Shown: positions 26,631 through 36,419, counted from the stretch's first letter. The stretch is DNA of 64,000 nucleotides from CAZKBP01 sp964551015 (GCA_964551015.1 CAZKBP010000001.1:62001-126000), one strand, 5' to 3'. A program made the numbers and translations. Notes: a model not told the origin generated them from the letters alone.

Positions 26631-28646
26631 CTAATCCTCTTCGGGTATAGGCAGCGAGTTGGTGGCGGTCTTTCGTTTTAAAACAATCTGAGCCTGATGG
26701 CTTTCCAGAGCAGCCTGATAAAGCTTTCTGAGATAGGGGTAGGCTTCTACTCTGTAGAATTGACCATGAATCTGAAATTTGCTCATAATCTGGATATTTT
26801 CTTTTTGACTAACCACCTGAAAGAGAAAAGAAGCAGATTGGTCTGGCAATACGAGCTTGACGGATTTAGGAAGTTCTGCTATTTCGTAGCCCTCAGGTAC
26901 AAATAGATTCAGCAAATGGGTGTGGCTACGAGGGTAGGTAAAATCAATGGGTAGTTCTCTTTGGTCATGCTTAAACGGATTTTCCTGAACGCCCAAACCC
27001 AGGGTGGCACTTAGGTAGATGAGCGAAGGATATGCCTCGGTCAAAGCCTGCTGAAAGCTAAATCGGGTGGCCACCGGAGCTTGGATATCATCTAGGTTTT
27101 GAAGCTGAATCTCTTTGATCTGGAAGTCCTTCCAAGTGCTTTGTAAATCTTTTTGGTAAGTCTCTAGATCACTTTGCTGAATCTGTTTGCGGGTTTGTAG
27201 AGCCGCGAAGCCTTTACTTTGCTTTTGATAAGTACCCAACAGTTGCTTGGCAGCAGGGTTTATTCGGATGATCACATTATGAAACTCTTCAAATTGCTCT
27301 TGGCTAGATAGCTCTACCCAACGCGTTTCTTCTTTGCTAATCAAAAGGCCAAATTCATTATACACCTCTGGCGCCATGAGCGTATGAGGGCAAAGAGATT
27401 GCGTAGCATCCAAGAGATAAGTTTTTCCATCCAAGGATACATGCGCAATTACGTGGTTAAAGCTCCGCCAGAAGGGATAATCTCGGACTAGCTTCCCGTG
27501 ACTTCTTGTACTGAGAATGACGGGTGCGGCTTGAAAACCTGCCTCTCGTAGCGTGGCGACTAGCAGCAAATTAATATCTGCCGAATTGCCTCTTCCTTCC
27601 TCCAGCAATTTCCTGAGGGACTGGCTACTATAGAATCGGTAGCTATTATTCCATTGAAAATCATCTTTGATCTTGTTGTAAATACTTACTAAACTACCCG
27701 AAGAAACAGGAAGGTCGGCTTGCAGACCGGCTAACAAATCCCGAGTTTTAGCCTGATCTCTGAGATAGCCTCCAAAATCTTCTCTTTTCAAAAAATCTTT
27801 GCTTAGCTCTTCCCAAGTTTGGCTAAAAGTCTGATAGCCCCGACCGGGATGCTCAAATTTAGCGATTTGAAAGATGATTTTCTCCCGATAGTCATCTGGG
27901 TTACTGATGAAGCTTTCGGTCTGAAAAGCAGGAACCTGCTCCATTTGCCATTGATAAATATTATCATAAAATTCATAAACCCATACTTTCTTTCGCTCCT
28001 TTCCCTTCTGCTCATCTTCGAGAGAAAAGGGGTGCTCTCCTTGCCGACGCAGCATAAACTCAAAGAAAGGGGGCATCCTTGCCGTGAAATGGCTCTGGCG
28101 GGTGGGAATACTACTCTGAAAATACCAGTCTGGGATAAAAGCTGGAAAGTCGGATTCAATCAAATATTCATATTCAACTACAGAACCGACTCTCACCTGT
28201 GGCAGGCTGAATTTGACCAAGATGGTGTTTTCATCTCTCTTTTCTCGGTAAACTTGGTCGGCATCGAGTTCAACCGTCTGGATTTGACCCTGAACTAAAT
28301 TGTGTGTAAACGCACGAAGGTATTTGATCCTTTCTTGCTGCATACCCTCCACATGTAAAGGAATCACAACATTACCCCAGTTCAAGCCTGATTTTTGATA
28401 AATCTTGATGCTTCTTCTGACTTTTTGAGAAAGTGTGATATTTCGATTAGGGTAGACATAAAATAACTCACCCGTCTCGAGTAAGATGCTTGCCTCTGCT
28501 TCAGGGTCTTGCCCATCTTGGGTTTCTTGAAGTGCTGGAAGCAAGTCTGAGGTAGGGCTGGGTAAAACGGCGTCTTTTTGGGCGAAGCAAGTGTCAAAGG
28601 ATATGAAAATAAGCAAGAAGAGTGAGCGGAAATATAGATGGTTCAT
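26631..28646 (-). CDS. DUF3857 / transglutaminase-like secreted protein
   Basis: A signal peptide (ending CFAQ) is followed by a DUF3857 beta-domain (residues ~45-250) and a transglutaminase-like core (~300-420). In the core, the helix that normally carries the catalytic Cys reads GNSADINLLLVATLREAG, with Ser at residue 355. The His/Asp region FNHVIAHVSLDGKTYLLDAT is kept. A C-terminal beta domain completes the 671 residues. It is probably periplasmic. A catalytic role is doubtful because of the Ser. The gene is single, and an inverted repeat CTATCC/GGATAG lies in its leader. Confidence 0.88.
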   Translation of the reverse strand: MNHLYFRSLFLLIFISFDTCFAQKDAVLPSPTSDLLPALQETQDGQDPEAEASILLETGELFYVYPNRNITLSQKVRRSIKIYQKSGLNWGNVVIPLHVEGMQQERIKYLRAFTHNLVQGQIQTVELDADQVYREKRDENTILVKFSLPQVRVGSVVEYEYLIESDFPAFIPDWYFQSSIPTRQSHFTARMPPFFEFMLRRQGEHPFSLEDEQKGKERKKVWVYEFYDNIYQWQMEQVPAFQTESFISNPDDYREKIIFQIAKFEHPGRGYQTFSQTWEELSKDFLKREDFGGYLRDQAKTRDLLAGLQADLPVSSGSLVSIYNKIKDDFQWNNSYRFYSSQSLRKLLEEGRGNSADINLLLVATLREAGFQAAPVILSTRSHGKLVRDYPFWRSFNHVIAHVSLDGKTYLLDATQSLCPHTLMAPEVYNEFGLLISKEETRWVELSSQEQFEEFHNVIIRINPAAKQLLGTYQKQSKGFAALQTRKQIQQSDLETYQKDLQSTWKDFQIKEIQLQNLDDIQAPVATRFSFQQALTEAYPSLIYLSATLGLGVQENPFKHDQRELPIDFTYPRSHTHLLNLFVPEGYEIAELPKSVKLVLPDQSASFLFQVVSQKENIQIMSKFQIHGQFYRVEAYPYLRKLYQAALESHQAQIVLKRKTATNSLPIPEED

Positions 28647-28873
28647 GGTAAGGTTTGATTGGGCTCTATCCTGAGTACGTACCCTCTCTGGATAGGTTAC
28701 GACTTCACCATGTTTGAAAGAAAATGACTAAGTAAGAAAAATCAGCCTTTTATAGGAAATCTGAAAGGTTGCTAGGGAGCGCAGAACATTCTCAAAATGA
28801 ATAGGTTTAATTAGCATAATTCAGATTATTTTTGTGATATAATTTTATTTTTTGACTAGAAAATCCATTTGCT

Positions 28874-29866
28874 ATGCTTTTCATTGATAATCAAGGCATT
28901 CATGATCCTCAGATTAACCTGGCACTAGAGGAGTATGTTGTACGAAATTTTGAACCCCAAGAAGACTTTCTGCTTTTTTATATCAATCAACCTTCTATTA
29001 TCATTGGCAAACATCAGAATACCGTTGAAGAAATCAACGCGCAGTATGTCAAGGAAAAAGATATTAAAGTGGTAAGACGTATTTCAGGAGGAGGCGCGGT
29101 GTACCACGATCTGGGTAATCTGAATTTCAGCTTTTTGACGAAGTATGATAGTCAAAAGGTCAATAACTTCATTCAATTTACCCAACCTATTGTTAACGCG
29201 CTGCAAAAAATGGGCGTGCCCGCTGAGATGACCGGGCGAAACGATATCGTAGCCGAAGGGCGGAAAATTTCAGGAAATGCGCAATTTTCCAACACCAAAT
29301 CTATGTTTAGCCATGGTACTCTGCTATTCGATTCGGATATAGAAGACGTGGTGCGAGCCTTAAATGTTTCTGGGGACAAAATCACCTCCAAGGGCATCAA
29401 ATCTGTGCGCAGCCGTGTGGCTAATATCACCGAATTTCTGCAAGAAAAAATGAGTATGGAAGATTTCAGAAGAGCTATTCTGGAAGAGATTTTCCAAACC
29501 CAAGGCGAATTGCCTACTTACCAACTCACGGATGAAGATTGGGAAGCAGTACACGCGCTCTCTAAGGCTAAGTATCAGACTTGGGAGTGGAATTATGGAC
29601 GTTCTCCCGAATATAATATCCAGCGGAAAAATCGCTTTAGCTTCGGACAGATTGATGCCCGTATTGATGTAAAAGACGGAAATATTAAACATATTAAATT
29701 CTATGGTGATTTCTTAGGGCACGGCAATTTGGGCGATATCGAGCAAATTCTTACCCACAAACGCTATGAACCACAAGCTTTGGAGCAAGCACTGCAAGGA
29801 ATGGATTTAAAAAATTATTTTGGAGACATTTCCAAGCAAGATTTCATTGCTTTTCTTTGTGATTAA
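28874..29866 (+). CDS. lplA: Lipoate--protein ligase
   Basis: LplA attaches lipoate (via lipoyl-AMP) to the E2 and H proteins of 2-oxoacid dehydrogenases and glycine cleavage. The length is 330 residues. The motifs are SIIIGKHQNTVEEIN, the lipoate/adenylate-binding RRISGGGAVYHDLGNLNFSF (about residues 72-91), GRNDIVAEGRKISGNAQ with the conserved Lys, and FSHGTLLFDSD. The C-terminal accessory domain is present (about residues 250-330). The start ATG at 28874 begins MLFIDNQGIHDP. Confidence 0.95.
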   Translation: MLFIDNQGIHDPQINLALEEYVVRNFEPQEDFLLFYINQPSIIIGKHQNTVEEINAQYVKEKDIKVVRRISGGGAVYHDLGNLNFSFLTKYDSQKVNNFIQFTQPIVNALQKMGVPAEMTGRNDIVAEGRKISGNAQFSNTKSMFSHGTLLFDSDIEDVVRALNVSGDKITSKGIKSVRSRVANITEFLQEKMSMEDFRRAILEEIFQTQGELPTYQLTDEDWEAVHALSKAKYQTWEWNYGRSPEYNIQRKNRFSFGQIDARIDVKDGNIKHIKFYGDFLGHGNLGDIEQILTHKRYEPQALEQALQGMDLKNYFGDISKQDFIAFLCD

Positions 29867-29967
29867 GGGCTGGTGCGTGGTGAGTTTCTTTCCAGAAATT
29901 TGATCGGAGCCTTTAAACCATTGAAAAAATGGCTAAGCTGGGCTCTCGTGTGTGTGTGTGCTTTAAC

Positions 29968-32313
29968 TCACAACTCATTAGGCTCATTTAAAGGCAAGCG
30001 CACTTCTATTTTCGTGTAATCTCCTAGCTCACTTTCTAATTTGATCTGTCCGCCCAGTCTATCCACGGCTCTTTTGACTACATAAAGACCGAGGCCATTT
30101 CCCTGTGAGCGTTCACTGGCTCGGAAATACATATCGAATACTTGGTCTTTAAGCTCCGCAGGAATACCTTCTCCATTGTCTTCTACTTGCAAACAAAGCC
30201 AGGTTTTATCTAAGAAAGCTCTGATATGAATACAGGGTTCAGGGCCTTTACTGAAGTAGATGGCATTTTCTAATAGATTGTAAATCACAGAGTTGATAAG
30301 TGTATCATTGGAGCTGATACGGATATCTTTTTGGATCAGGGTATCTAATTTGATGTTTCGCTGCTTGATTTTCTTGCCCAGATGTTTTTGAATATTTTTA
30401 ATCATCCAGCCGAGTCTAATTTCTTCACGAATGAGCTTTTTATCATTAATGTCGCAAACCATTCTGAGCTTGGTGAGAATTTTATCCATACTTACCGCCA
30501 CCTCGTGGATGCGTGCGAATAAATCCTGCGCCACCGTGTCTTCTAGGCTGATTTTGGCTAATTCTACAATGCCCATGATAGAGGTGAGGGGTCTTCTGAG
30601 GTCGTGTGAAGATCGATAAATGAAGAGATCCAATTCGCGGTTGGCCTGCTCTAGTTGCTGGGTACGCTGCTTAATTTTTTGTTCTAGGGTGGCGTTAATC
30701 TCAGCGATCTGCTGGTTTTTCTTCTCGATTTTTCCTTGGTTCTCCTTGAGTTTCTCGTAGGCTTTTTTGATGACCGTTTCGTTGTTTTCTAGCTTTTGGT
30801 TGATGCTTTCTAGGTCTTTTTGTTTGCAGAGAAGCTCTTCCTGAGTGGCTTTGAGTTCTTCGAGGCTATGGTTGATTTTTTTCTCATTCTCCATCAATTG
30901 CTGATTTTTCTGCTCAATCGCATCTCTCTGGAGGGTAATTTCCTGTTTTTGTTCTTCTAGTGCTTCTTTTTGATTTTGAATCTCGGCCGTTCGGTCGGCT
31001 ACTTTTCTTTCTAGCTCACGGTTTGCTTCGGACTGTACTTTTTCGTATGCTTCTAGTTGCTTGATTAACTTGGCTTGGGCCACTCTTTTCTCCATTTCAG
31101 AAACCTTGATTTTATAACCCAAACCTACTGAGAAAAGTAAAATTTCTGCCACGATGCCCGCTTCCAAAAAATAGTGATAATTAGAAACCGGAAACCAGTA
31201 ATTCAAAATCACGCCACCAATAGCGGTAAAAATCAAGAAAATATTACCCACCAAGATAAAAATCACCACCCTGACCTGCTTCTTCAACAAGCGATAGAGC
31301 ACCACCAAAGCCAGCATGGTGGCACTGATTAACAATATATTCATCAATAAGGCAGCCAGCTGGGGCAAATAAAAGGTATAAATCACACAGGCCGCTAGGT
31401 AAATAAAGATGCTTATCTTGACATAAAGCTTCAAAATCCAATACCAAAATGGAAGCAAACGCCCAACGTCTAGCAGGTTCTTTAGAAAAAGAATATAAAA
31501 AATAGGAGCTAGGCCATAGATTAAACGAAAGTGATAATTTAGATAAGGGCGTGTTGGGAAAAAAAACTCTAGCATATCCCCGTGAAACCAGAGAAAAAAA
31601 ACAACGACACAAGACACATACAGGGTATAGTACAAATAAGCCCGATCTCGAATCAGCCAAAAAAGTACCAGATTATACACGATCATAATCCAAAGTATCC
31701 CCTGAAAAATGCCCTGCCAAAAATTATCTTGCTTGGCAAGGTGATGCCAGTGATTTTCATAAATCAGTTCGGCTTTCACGTCAGGGGCGTAGTGCATTTC
31801 ATTGCGCAAGTAGATATAAATGCGATGTAATTGACGGGGCTCAAGGGAGACCCGAGCCAGTGTTTCTTTGCGGTTACCCCCAATTGCTTTATCGTGATAG
31901 GCAATCAATTCCCCATCAGTTTGTAGCAGGTATTCATTTTCTTTCTCGGGGCAGAAGATATAAGCTCGGTTGAGGTGCCCCAGATTAAGTATCCAGTGAC
32001 TACTCAGGTCAAGATGATTATAAATATCCAAACGTAACCAATAACCTCTCTGTGCTTTTAAGGGTGGATGCTGAGACCAGGGTTGAAATTTTGCTACATA
32101 TTGACCAGACAAAATGCTGGGCGAGGCGGACAAGGGTAAATCATCCTCCAATACATAGAGGAAAGTATTGAGGTCGCTAAATTCACTTTCTATCGCGAAA
32201 ATGTCCAAGCGTTTAGTTTGGGATTGCGCTTGTAATTGGGGGTGAATTATTCCTAAAAATAAACCCACAAAGCTTATTTGGAGCAGATTCCCCAAAAACA
32301 GATTTCTGTCCAT
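29968..32313 (-). CDS. 7TMR-DISM sensor histidine kinase
   Basis: The 781 residues are, in order: signal peptide; extracellular 7TMR-DISMED2 domain (~40-175, with SPSILSGQYVAKFQPW and ILNLGHLNRAYIFCPE); seven membrane helices (~190-400); a long coiled coil (~405-570); HisKA with phosphoacceptor His in YRSSHDLRRPLTSIMG; and HATPase_c (NLLENAIYF, VEDNGEGIP, GNGLGLYVVK). It autophosphorylates in response to an extracellular, probably carbohydrate-like ligand. No response regulator is adjacent, so its partner must be elsewhere. Confidence 0.94.
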   Translation of the reverse strand: MDRNLFLGNLLQISFVGLFLGIIHPQLQAQSQTKRLDIFAIESEFSDLNTFLYVLEDDLPLSASPSILSGQYVAKFQPWSQHPPLKAQRGYWLRLDIYNHLDLSSHWILNLGHLNRAYIFCPEKENEYLLQTDGELIAYHDKAIGGNRKETLARVSLEPRQLHRIYIYLRNEMHYAPDVKAELIYENHWHHLAKQDNFWQGIFQGILWIMIVYNLVLFWLIRDRAYLYYTLYVSCVVVFFLWFHGDMLEFFFPTRPYLNYHFRLIYGLAPIFYILFLKNLLDVGRLLPFWYWILKLYVKISIFIYLAACVIYTFYLPQLAALLMNILLISATMLALVVLYRLLKKQVRVVIFILVGNIFLIFTAIGGVILNYWFPVSNYHYFLEAGIVAEILLFSVGLGYKIKVSEMEKRVAQAKLIKQLEAYEKVQSEANRELERKVADRTAEIQNQKEALEEQKQEITLQRDAIEQKNQQLMENEKKINHSLEELKATQEELLCKQKDLESINQKLENNETVIKKAYEKLKENQGKIEKKNQQIAEINATLEQKIKQRTQQLEQANRELDLFIYRSSHDLRRPLTSIMGIVELAKISLEDTVAQDLFARIHEVAVSMDKILTKLRMVCDINDKKLIREEIRLGWMIKNIQKHLGKKIKQRNIKLDTLIQKDIRISSNDTLINSVIYNLLENAIYFSKGPEPCIHIRAFLDKTWLCLQVEDNGEGIPAELKDQVFDMYFRASERSQGNGLGLYVVKRAVDRLGGQIKLESELGDYTKIEVRLPLNEPNEL

Positions 32314-32379
32314 GTCAGGTGATTATTTTTGTATAATGCTTAGCAAGCAGCCTGAGTTTAAGATAGAAGCTGTTTAGAG

Positions 32380-32530
32380 CTTAAGTTCGGTAGCGAAAAA
32401 CTCATATTCTGACTTCTAACCAAACCGATTCTTGAGAGCACAGCCCGAGCTGTAGTTGAGAAAATCGGTAAGATCAGCTTTCAAAAGAGAATTTTGCAGC
32501 CCCAAGGTAAACTTTAGACTACTTCATAAT
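32380..32530 (+). repeat. Diverged dispersed intergenic element, copy 1
   Basis: The 36-base core at 32455-32490 (GTTGAGAAAATCGGTAAGAT...) matches 30 of 36 bases of 38516-38551. Weaker similarity extends outward: TAGCGAAAAACTC upstream and CCAAGGTAAACTTTAGAC downstream resemble the flanks of copy 2. Both copies face plus-strand genes. Confidence 0.55.
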
Positions 32531-32697
32531 CTGATGAGTTGAATGCAAAACTTCAATGGCTAGCCTTCATGTTTTTGGGAATAGCTCGTGTGTAGGCAAA
32601 ACTTTTCCTGTGTCTAATTAAAAACCTGTGCTAATGAAGCCCTGAGCTTGATTGCTGGGTAAAACAGATTCTCGCAACACGAAATTTTAGACCTATT

Positions 32698-32734
32698 TAT
32701 GGTAAGTCATCTTTTTAGGTTCAATCTTACCATA
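32698..32734. repeat. 9-bp inverted repeat upstream of the caspase gene
   Basis: TATGGTAAG (32698-32706) and CTTACCATA (32726-32734) are exact reverse complements with a 19-nt spacer. The geometry suits an operator or an RNA hairpin about 250 bases before the start codon. Confidence 0.45.
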
Positions 32735-32846
32735 GCTATAAAACTGTGCCAATTTTTTCAAATACACGACAAAAAATAAATTCGAGAAAAACTAAAACAG
32801 CGAAGAATTCTCCCTAACGGATAAATATTTGCCCAAAAGCTGGTGG

Positions 32847-32902
32847 CTAAAAACCGAAAGCAATTTGTGTACTAAGAACTCAGGATTTTATACGGTTTTT
32901 AG
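32847..32902. repeat. 10-bp inverted repeat upstream of the caspase gene
   Basis: CTAAAAACCG (32847-32856) and CGGTTTTTAG (32893-32902) match perfectly over a 36-nt spacer. A second nested pair, GTACTAA (32869-32875) and TTAGTAC (32899-32905), shares its right arm, so two mutually exclusive folds are possible. The block ends about 80 bases before the start codon. Confidence 0.45.
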
Positions 32903-32985
32903 TACTTTACGTATACGATTCAGCAAAATATTCCTATCTTGTCTTCATACTTAAACTTATCTCCAATTTTTGAATAATTGATAAC

Positions 32986-35900
32986 ATGAGCCAAAAAAAG
33001 CTTTTCGCGCTAGTAATGGGTATTGATGAATATCCCGAAGGCGTGAGTGATCTAAGAGGTTGCGTTAATGATGCGAATATCTGGAAGGAATTTCTAGAAA
33101 CGCACTACAAACACTTCTCACCCGAAATTGCACTACTGAGTAACGAGCAAGCAAGTCGGGCGGGAGTGATAGACGCTTTCCAAAAGCATCTCAGTCAGGC
33201 CCGAGATGGAGATATTATCTTCCTCCACTACAGTGGGCATGGCTCCCGCGAAAAAGCCCCCGAAGGCTCTTTGAAGTATTTTCCAGAAGGACTCAACGAA
33301 ACTTTGGTGCTCAGTGATAGCCGCCATAAAGATGCCAACGGCAATTATACAGGGATCGATCTGGCTGACAAAGAATTGGGACGCTTGCTAGAAGACATAA
33401 TTGAGGGAAAACCCAAAGCAAATCTCGTGATCTCTTTGGATTGCTGCCACTCTGGCTCAGGTACGCGTAATGTCTCTGACCTCACCCAACCCCGCCTCAC
33501 GGGCGATCGTCAGGATCAAGGCCGCTCCATGGAGAGTTATCTGCCCGGTATATTCGTGAACGGTCAATACCAACAGCCTTCTAGCCGCCACGTGCTGATG
33601 GCTGCCTGTACTAAAAAACAACAAGCTTGGGAAGCCAACAATCGTGAAAAAAGCCAAAAAAATGGCCTTTTTACTTACTGTATGATGCGGACTTTTGAAA
33701 AGCTGGGAACCAATGTTACGTATGCTGATCTTTATCGGAATGCCCGTGCGATGATGCGCGCCGTTACCCAGATTCAGGAACCCCAGCTAGAAGCCTACGA
33801 AAAATACAATGCCAATGAAATCTTTTTTGAAGGCACTGTACCCACCTCCGCTTCTAAATACAGCCAAAAAGTGAAGTTGATAGATGAGGCTTGGACATTA
33901 GATTTCGGCGCGATTCACGGAATGCCCAATAGCCGCACCGTGGATGTAGCACTCTACAAGAATACGGCCGACCTCTTATCACAAACCGTAGCTGGGCATG
34001 CGAAGGCTACCAAGGTACTAGCCGATAAAACTGAGCTAGAACTGGAAGAAGGCTTCCAAGCTGATGCGAATGCAGAGTATATTGCCGAATTTCTGAGCCC
34101 CGTTGTGCCTCCGCTCAATGTGTATGTCTTTGCAGATGAGCAAAAGGGAATCGATGCAGTTGCCCAAGCCGCTGAGGAAAGTAAATCCATGTATCTGAAC
34201 TTGATTCCTGAGCCTCTCTCGGAAGGATACGAAATCAAGATCAAAGCCCCCGATCAAATGTATTTTACCGAGGTATCTGTCTTTGATAAGGAAGGAAAAC
34301 TCAAGTTGCCCACCGCCGGAGATTATCATCTGGTTATCAAGGAAGAAATGATCTATATCACCGACGAACGCAATCGTTTGATCCAAGGGGCAAGTGGTGC
34401 TTACAAGGGTGAAAACGTGCAGTATATGTTTGACCTCTTGGATGATATGGCTAAATGGGAGAATCTAGTCAAATTACAGAATCCAAGCCCGCAATTAAAA
34501 CCAGAAGATATCGAGTTTGTCTTTTACGACCAAAACGGGGAAGCTCAAAGTGCCGAAGAAATCGTTATCAATTATAAAGAAGAAAATGACGAATGGCTGG
34601 AAGTTCCCTTTCGCTTGGGCGTGAAAAATAATACGGCGCAGAATCTTCACTTCTCGCTGATCTACATGTCGGATAGTTATGAAATTGCTCCTTTGGATAA
34701 TCAACAAATTGATTCCAAACTCGATGAAGCCACTATCCTCGAGGATACCTTGGTGATGAGGGATTATAACGAAGAAGGATTACCCTTGGCCTACGACGAA
34801 GCCACGGGGCAGTATGTAGTCAATGAGCAAATTCAAGTTTTCAAACTCTTGGTGAGTACCGAACGCTTAGATGACTTTACTTTACAGCAGGAAGAAATTG
34901 ACATCGGATTTATTCACCGCACCCGAGGTTTGGGAAGCCGGAGCAAAAATCCTCGTACTCGTAAGGTACAAAACGATTGGTTTACCAAAGAAATCACCGT
35001 CAAAATGGTGAGACAGGCGAGTAAACTCAGTGGAGAAGAAGTTCAATTGGCTAATAACAAAATCCAGATCAAAGGTAATAAAAGCGTCAAAGCCAATCTG
35101 AACCTCAGTGCCAGCAACCCGGGTAGTCGCAGTACGGATGGTGGTAGCTTGATTGCTAGTTTGGCCGAGCAACAACCCGGCAAGATGATCTACTTTGGCG
35201 AAGAAGGCTTGGGTGAAAATATTTTAGAAATCAACAACATAGAAGGAGAGGCTTCCCTTGCTTCAGAGCCTCTTGAGATTGTTTTGGATGAATCCGTAGA
35301 TGGAGAAAATGAATTAATCCTACCGCTGACTTTTAACGGCAGCCGTGTGCTCACCGTGGGTGATACGGAAGTAGATGCGGACGGCAAAGCACTCATCAAA
35401 ATCAACGAAGTTCCAGATCAGGAAGAATCCCAAAGTCGTAGTCTAGGCAAAGCACTTAAATTGGCTTTTTTCAAGCTTACTTGTAAGTGGTTTCCCGTAG
35501 AACTGTATCGCTTGACTTGGGTAGAATACAAGGAAAATGATGAAATCGAGCGACACGTAGAGGGTATTACCGACAAAGTAGCCGCCGCGCAAAAGGTGCT
35601 TCTGGTTATTCACGGGATCATCGGTGATACCGAAGAAATGGCCAAGTGTGTCAAATTTGCCCACAAAGATCACGGCGGAAGCTATGATTTGGTATTGAGT
35701 TTTGACTATGAAAATCTCAATTCTTCCGTCCGAGACGATATTTCCCACAAATTCAAAGAAAGATTAGAAAGTGCAGGCTTTGCTGCTGACGACGGCAAAG
35801 AACTGCACATCTTAGCGCACTCCATGGGTGGCTTAGTGTCGCGCTGGATGATTGAGCAGCGAGAAGGGAACAAAATGGTAGACCGCCTCATCATGTGTGG

Positions 35901-36393
35901 TACGCCCAATGGTGGTTCTATATTTGCTGATGTAGAAAGCTATCTGAAATTTGTTAACATTGGTCTTTCCGTGGCGATTGGCTCTTCTTTACCCGTGGCT
36001 CCTTGGCTGGGCGGATTGATGGGCGTGCTCAAAAAGGCAGTCAAACTAAGCAAAAAATTGATGGTTTCCTTGGCGGAGATGAACAAAGACTCCGACTTTT
36101 TGCGCGACCTAAACAGCAGCCCAGACCCGGGCATTCCTTACGTAGTCATAGCCGGAGATATTACCTATTATCAACCGCAGGGCGATACACGTTTTGCCCA
36201 GTTTATTGATCTGGCTTTAAAAGGAGTCGGAAATTATGCCTACACCGAAAGCCCGAATGACATCGCCGTGGGCGTCAATGAAATCAAACAAACGGGTAAC
36301 AATGCCTCGGTAGAAATTTACGATATTGTCTGCCATCATATGAATTATTTCTCCGAAGAGCGCAGCGTTAAGAAGCTCAAGGAAGTCCTTTAG
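32986..36393 (+). CDS. Caspase-like protease fused to an alpha/beta-hydrolase (lipase-like), 1135 aa
   Basis: Residues 1-290 are a C14 caspase/metacaspase domain: LFALVMGIDEYPEGVSDLRG, catalytic H85 in FLHYSGHGS and catalytic C154 in SLDCCHSGSGTR. Residues ~290-730 are beta-rich linker domains without a recognised family; a segment VPFRLGVKNNTAQNLHFSLI resembles regions that accompany bacterial caspases. Residues ~865-1135 are a serine hydrolase: oxyanion-type VIHGIIGDTEEM (H876) and GxSxG AHSMGG with nucleophile S946, followed by LIMCGTPNGG. There is no signal peptide, so it should be cytoplasmic. It is monocistronic with its own terminator. The role is unknown; a protease-controlled lipase effector is inferred. 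Confidence 0.9.
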   Translation: MSQKKLFALVMGIDEYPEGVSDLRGCVNDANIWKEFLETHYKHFSPEIALLSNEQASRAGVIDAFQKHLSQARDGDIIFLHYSGHGSREKAPEGSLKYFPEGLNETLVLSDSRHKDANGNYTGIDLADKELGRLLEDIIEGKPKANLVISLDCCHSGSGTRNVSDLTQPRLTGDRQDQGRSMESYLPGIFVNGQYQQPSSRHVLMAACTKKQQAWEANNREKSQKNGLFTYCMMRTFEKLGTNVTYADLYRNARAMMRAVTQIQEPQLEAYEKYNANEIFFEGTVPTSASKYSQKVKLIDEAWTLDFGAIHGMPNSRTVDVALYKNTADLLSQTVAGHAKATKVLADKTELELEEGFQADANAEYIAEFLSPVVPPLNVYVFADEQKGIDAVAQAAEESKSMYLNLIPEPLSEGYEIKIKAPDQMYFTEVSVFDKEGKLKLPTAGDYHLVIKEEMIYITDERNRLIQGASGAYKGENVQYMFDLLDDMAKWENLVKLQNPSPQLKPEDIEFVFYDQNGEAQSAEEIVINYKEENDEWLEVPFRLGVKNNTAQNLHFSLIYMSDSYEIAPLDNQQIDSKLDEATILEDTLVMRDYNEEGLPLAYDEATGQYVVNEQIQVFKLLVSTERLDDFTLQQEEIDIGFIHRTRGLGSRSKNPRTRKVQNDWFTKEITVKMVRQASKLSGEEVQLANNKIQIKGNKSVKANLNLSASNPGSRSTDGGSLIASLAEQQPGKMIYFGEEGLGENILEINNIEGEASLASEPLEIVLDESVDGENELILPLTFNGSRVLTVGDTEVDADGKALIKINEVPDQEESQSRSLGKALKLAFFKLTCKWFPVELYRLTWVEYKENDEIERHVEGITDKVAAAQKVLLVIHGIIGDTEEMAKCVKFAHKDHGGSYDLVLSFDYENLNSSVRDDISHKFKERLESAGFAADDGKELHILAHSMGGLVSRWMIEQREGNKMVDRLIMCGTPNGGSIFADVESYLKFVNIGLSVAIGSSLPVAPWLGGLMGVLKKAVKLSKKLMVSLAEMNKDSDFLRDLNSSPDPGIPYVVIAGDITYYQPQGDTRFAQFIDLALKGVGNYAYTESPNDIAVGVNEIKQTGNNASVEIYDIVCHHMNYFSEERSVKKLKEVL

Positions 36394-36419
36394 GGAATTT
36401 TCAATCTAATGTAACATTA

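Larger units (their letters stand above)
32314..32985. other. Long AT-rich intergenic leader of the caspase-hydrolase gene
   Basis: No protein-coding gene is visible in 672 bases between a divergent kinase gene and the caspase gene. The region holds a diverged copy of a sequence also found near 38.5 kb (32380-32530), a 9-bp inverted repeat at 32698-32734, and a 10-bp inverted repeat at 32847-32902. A near-consensus -7 box TATCTTG lies about 50 bases before the caspase start. A small RNA or complex control region is possible. Confidence 0.6.
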
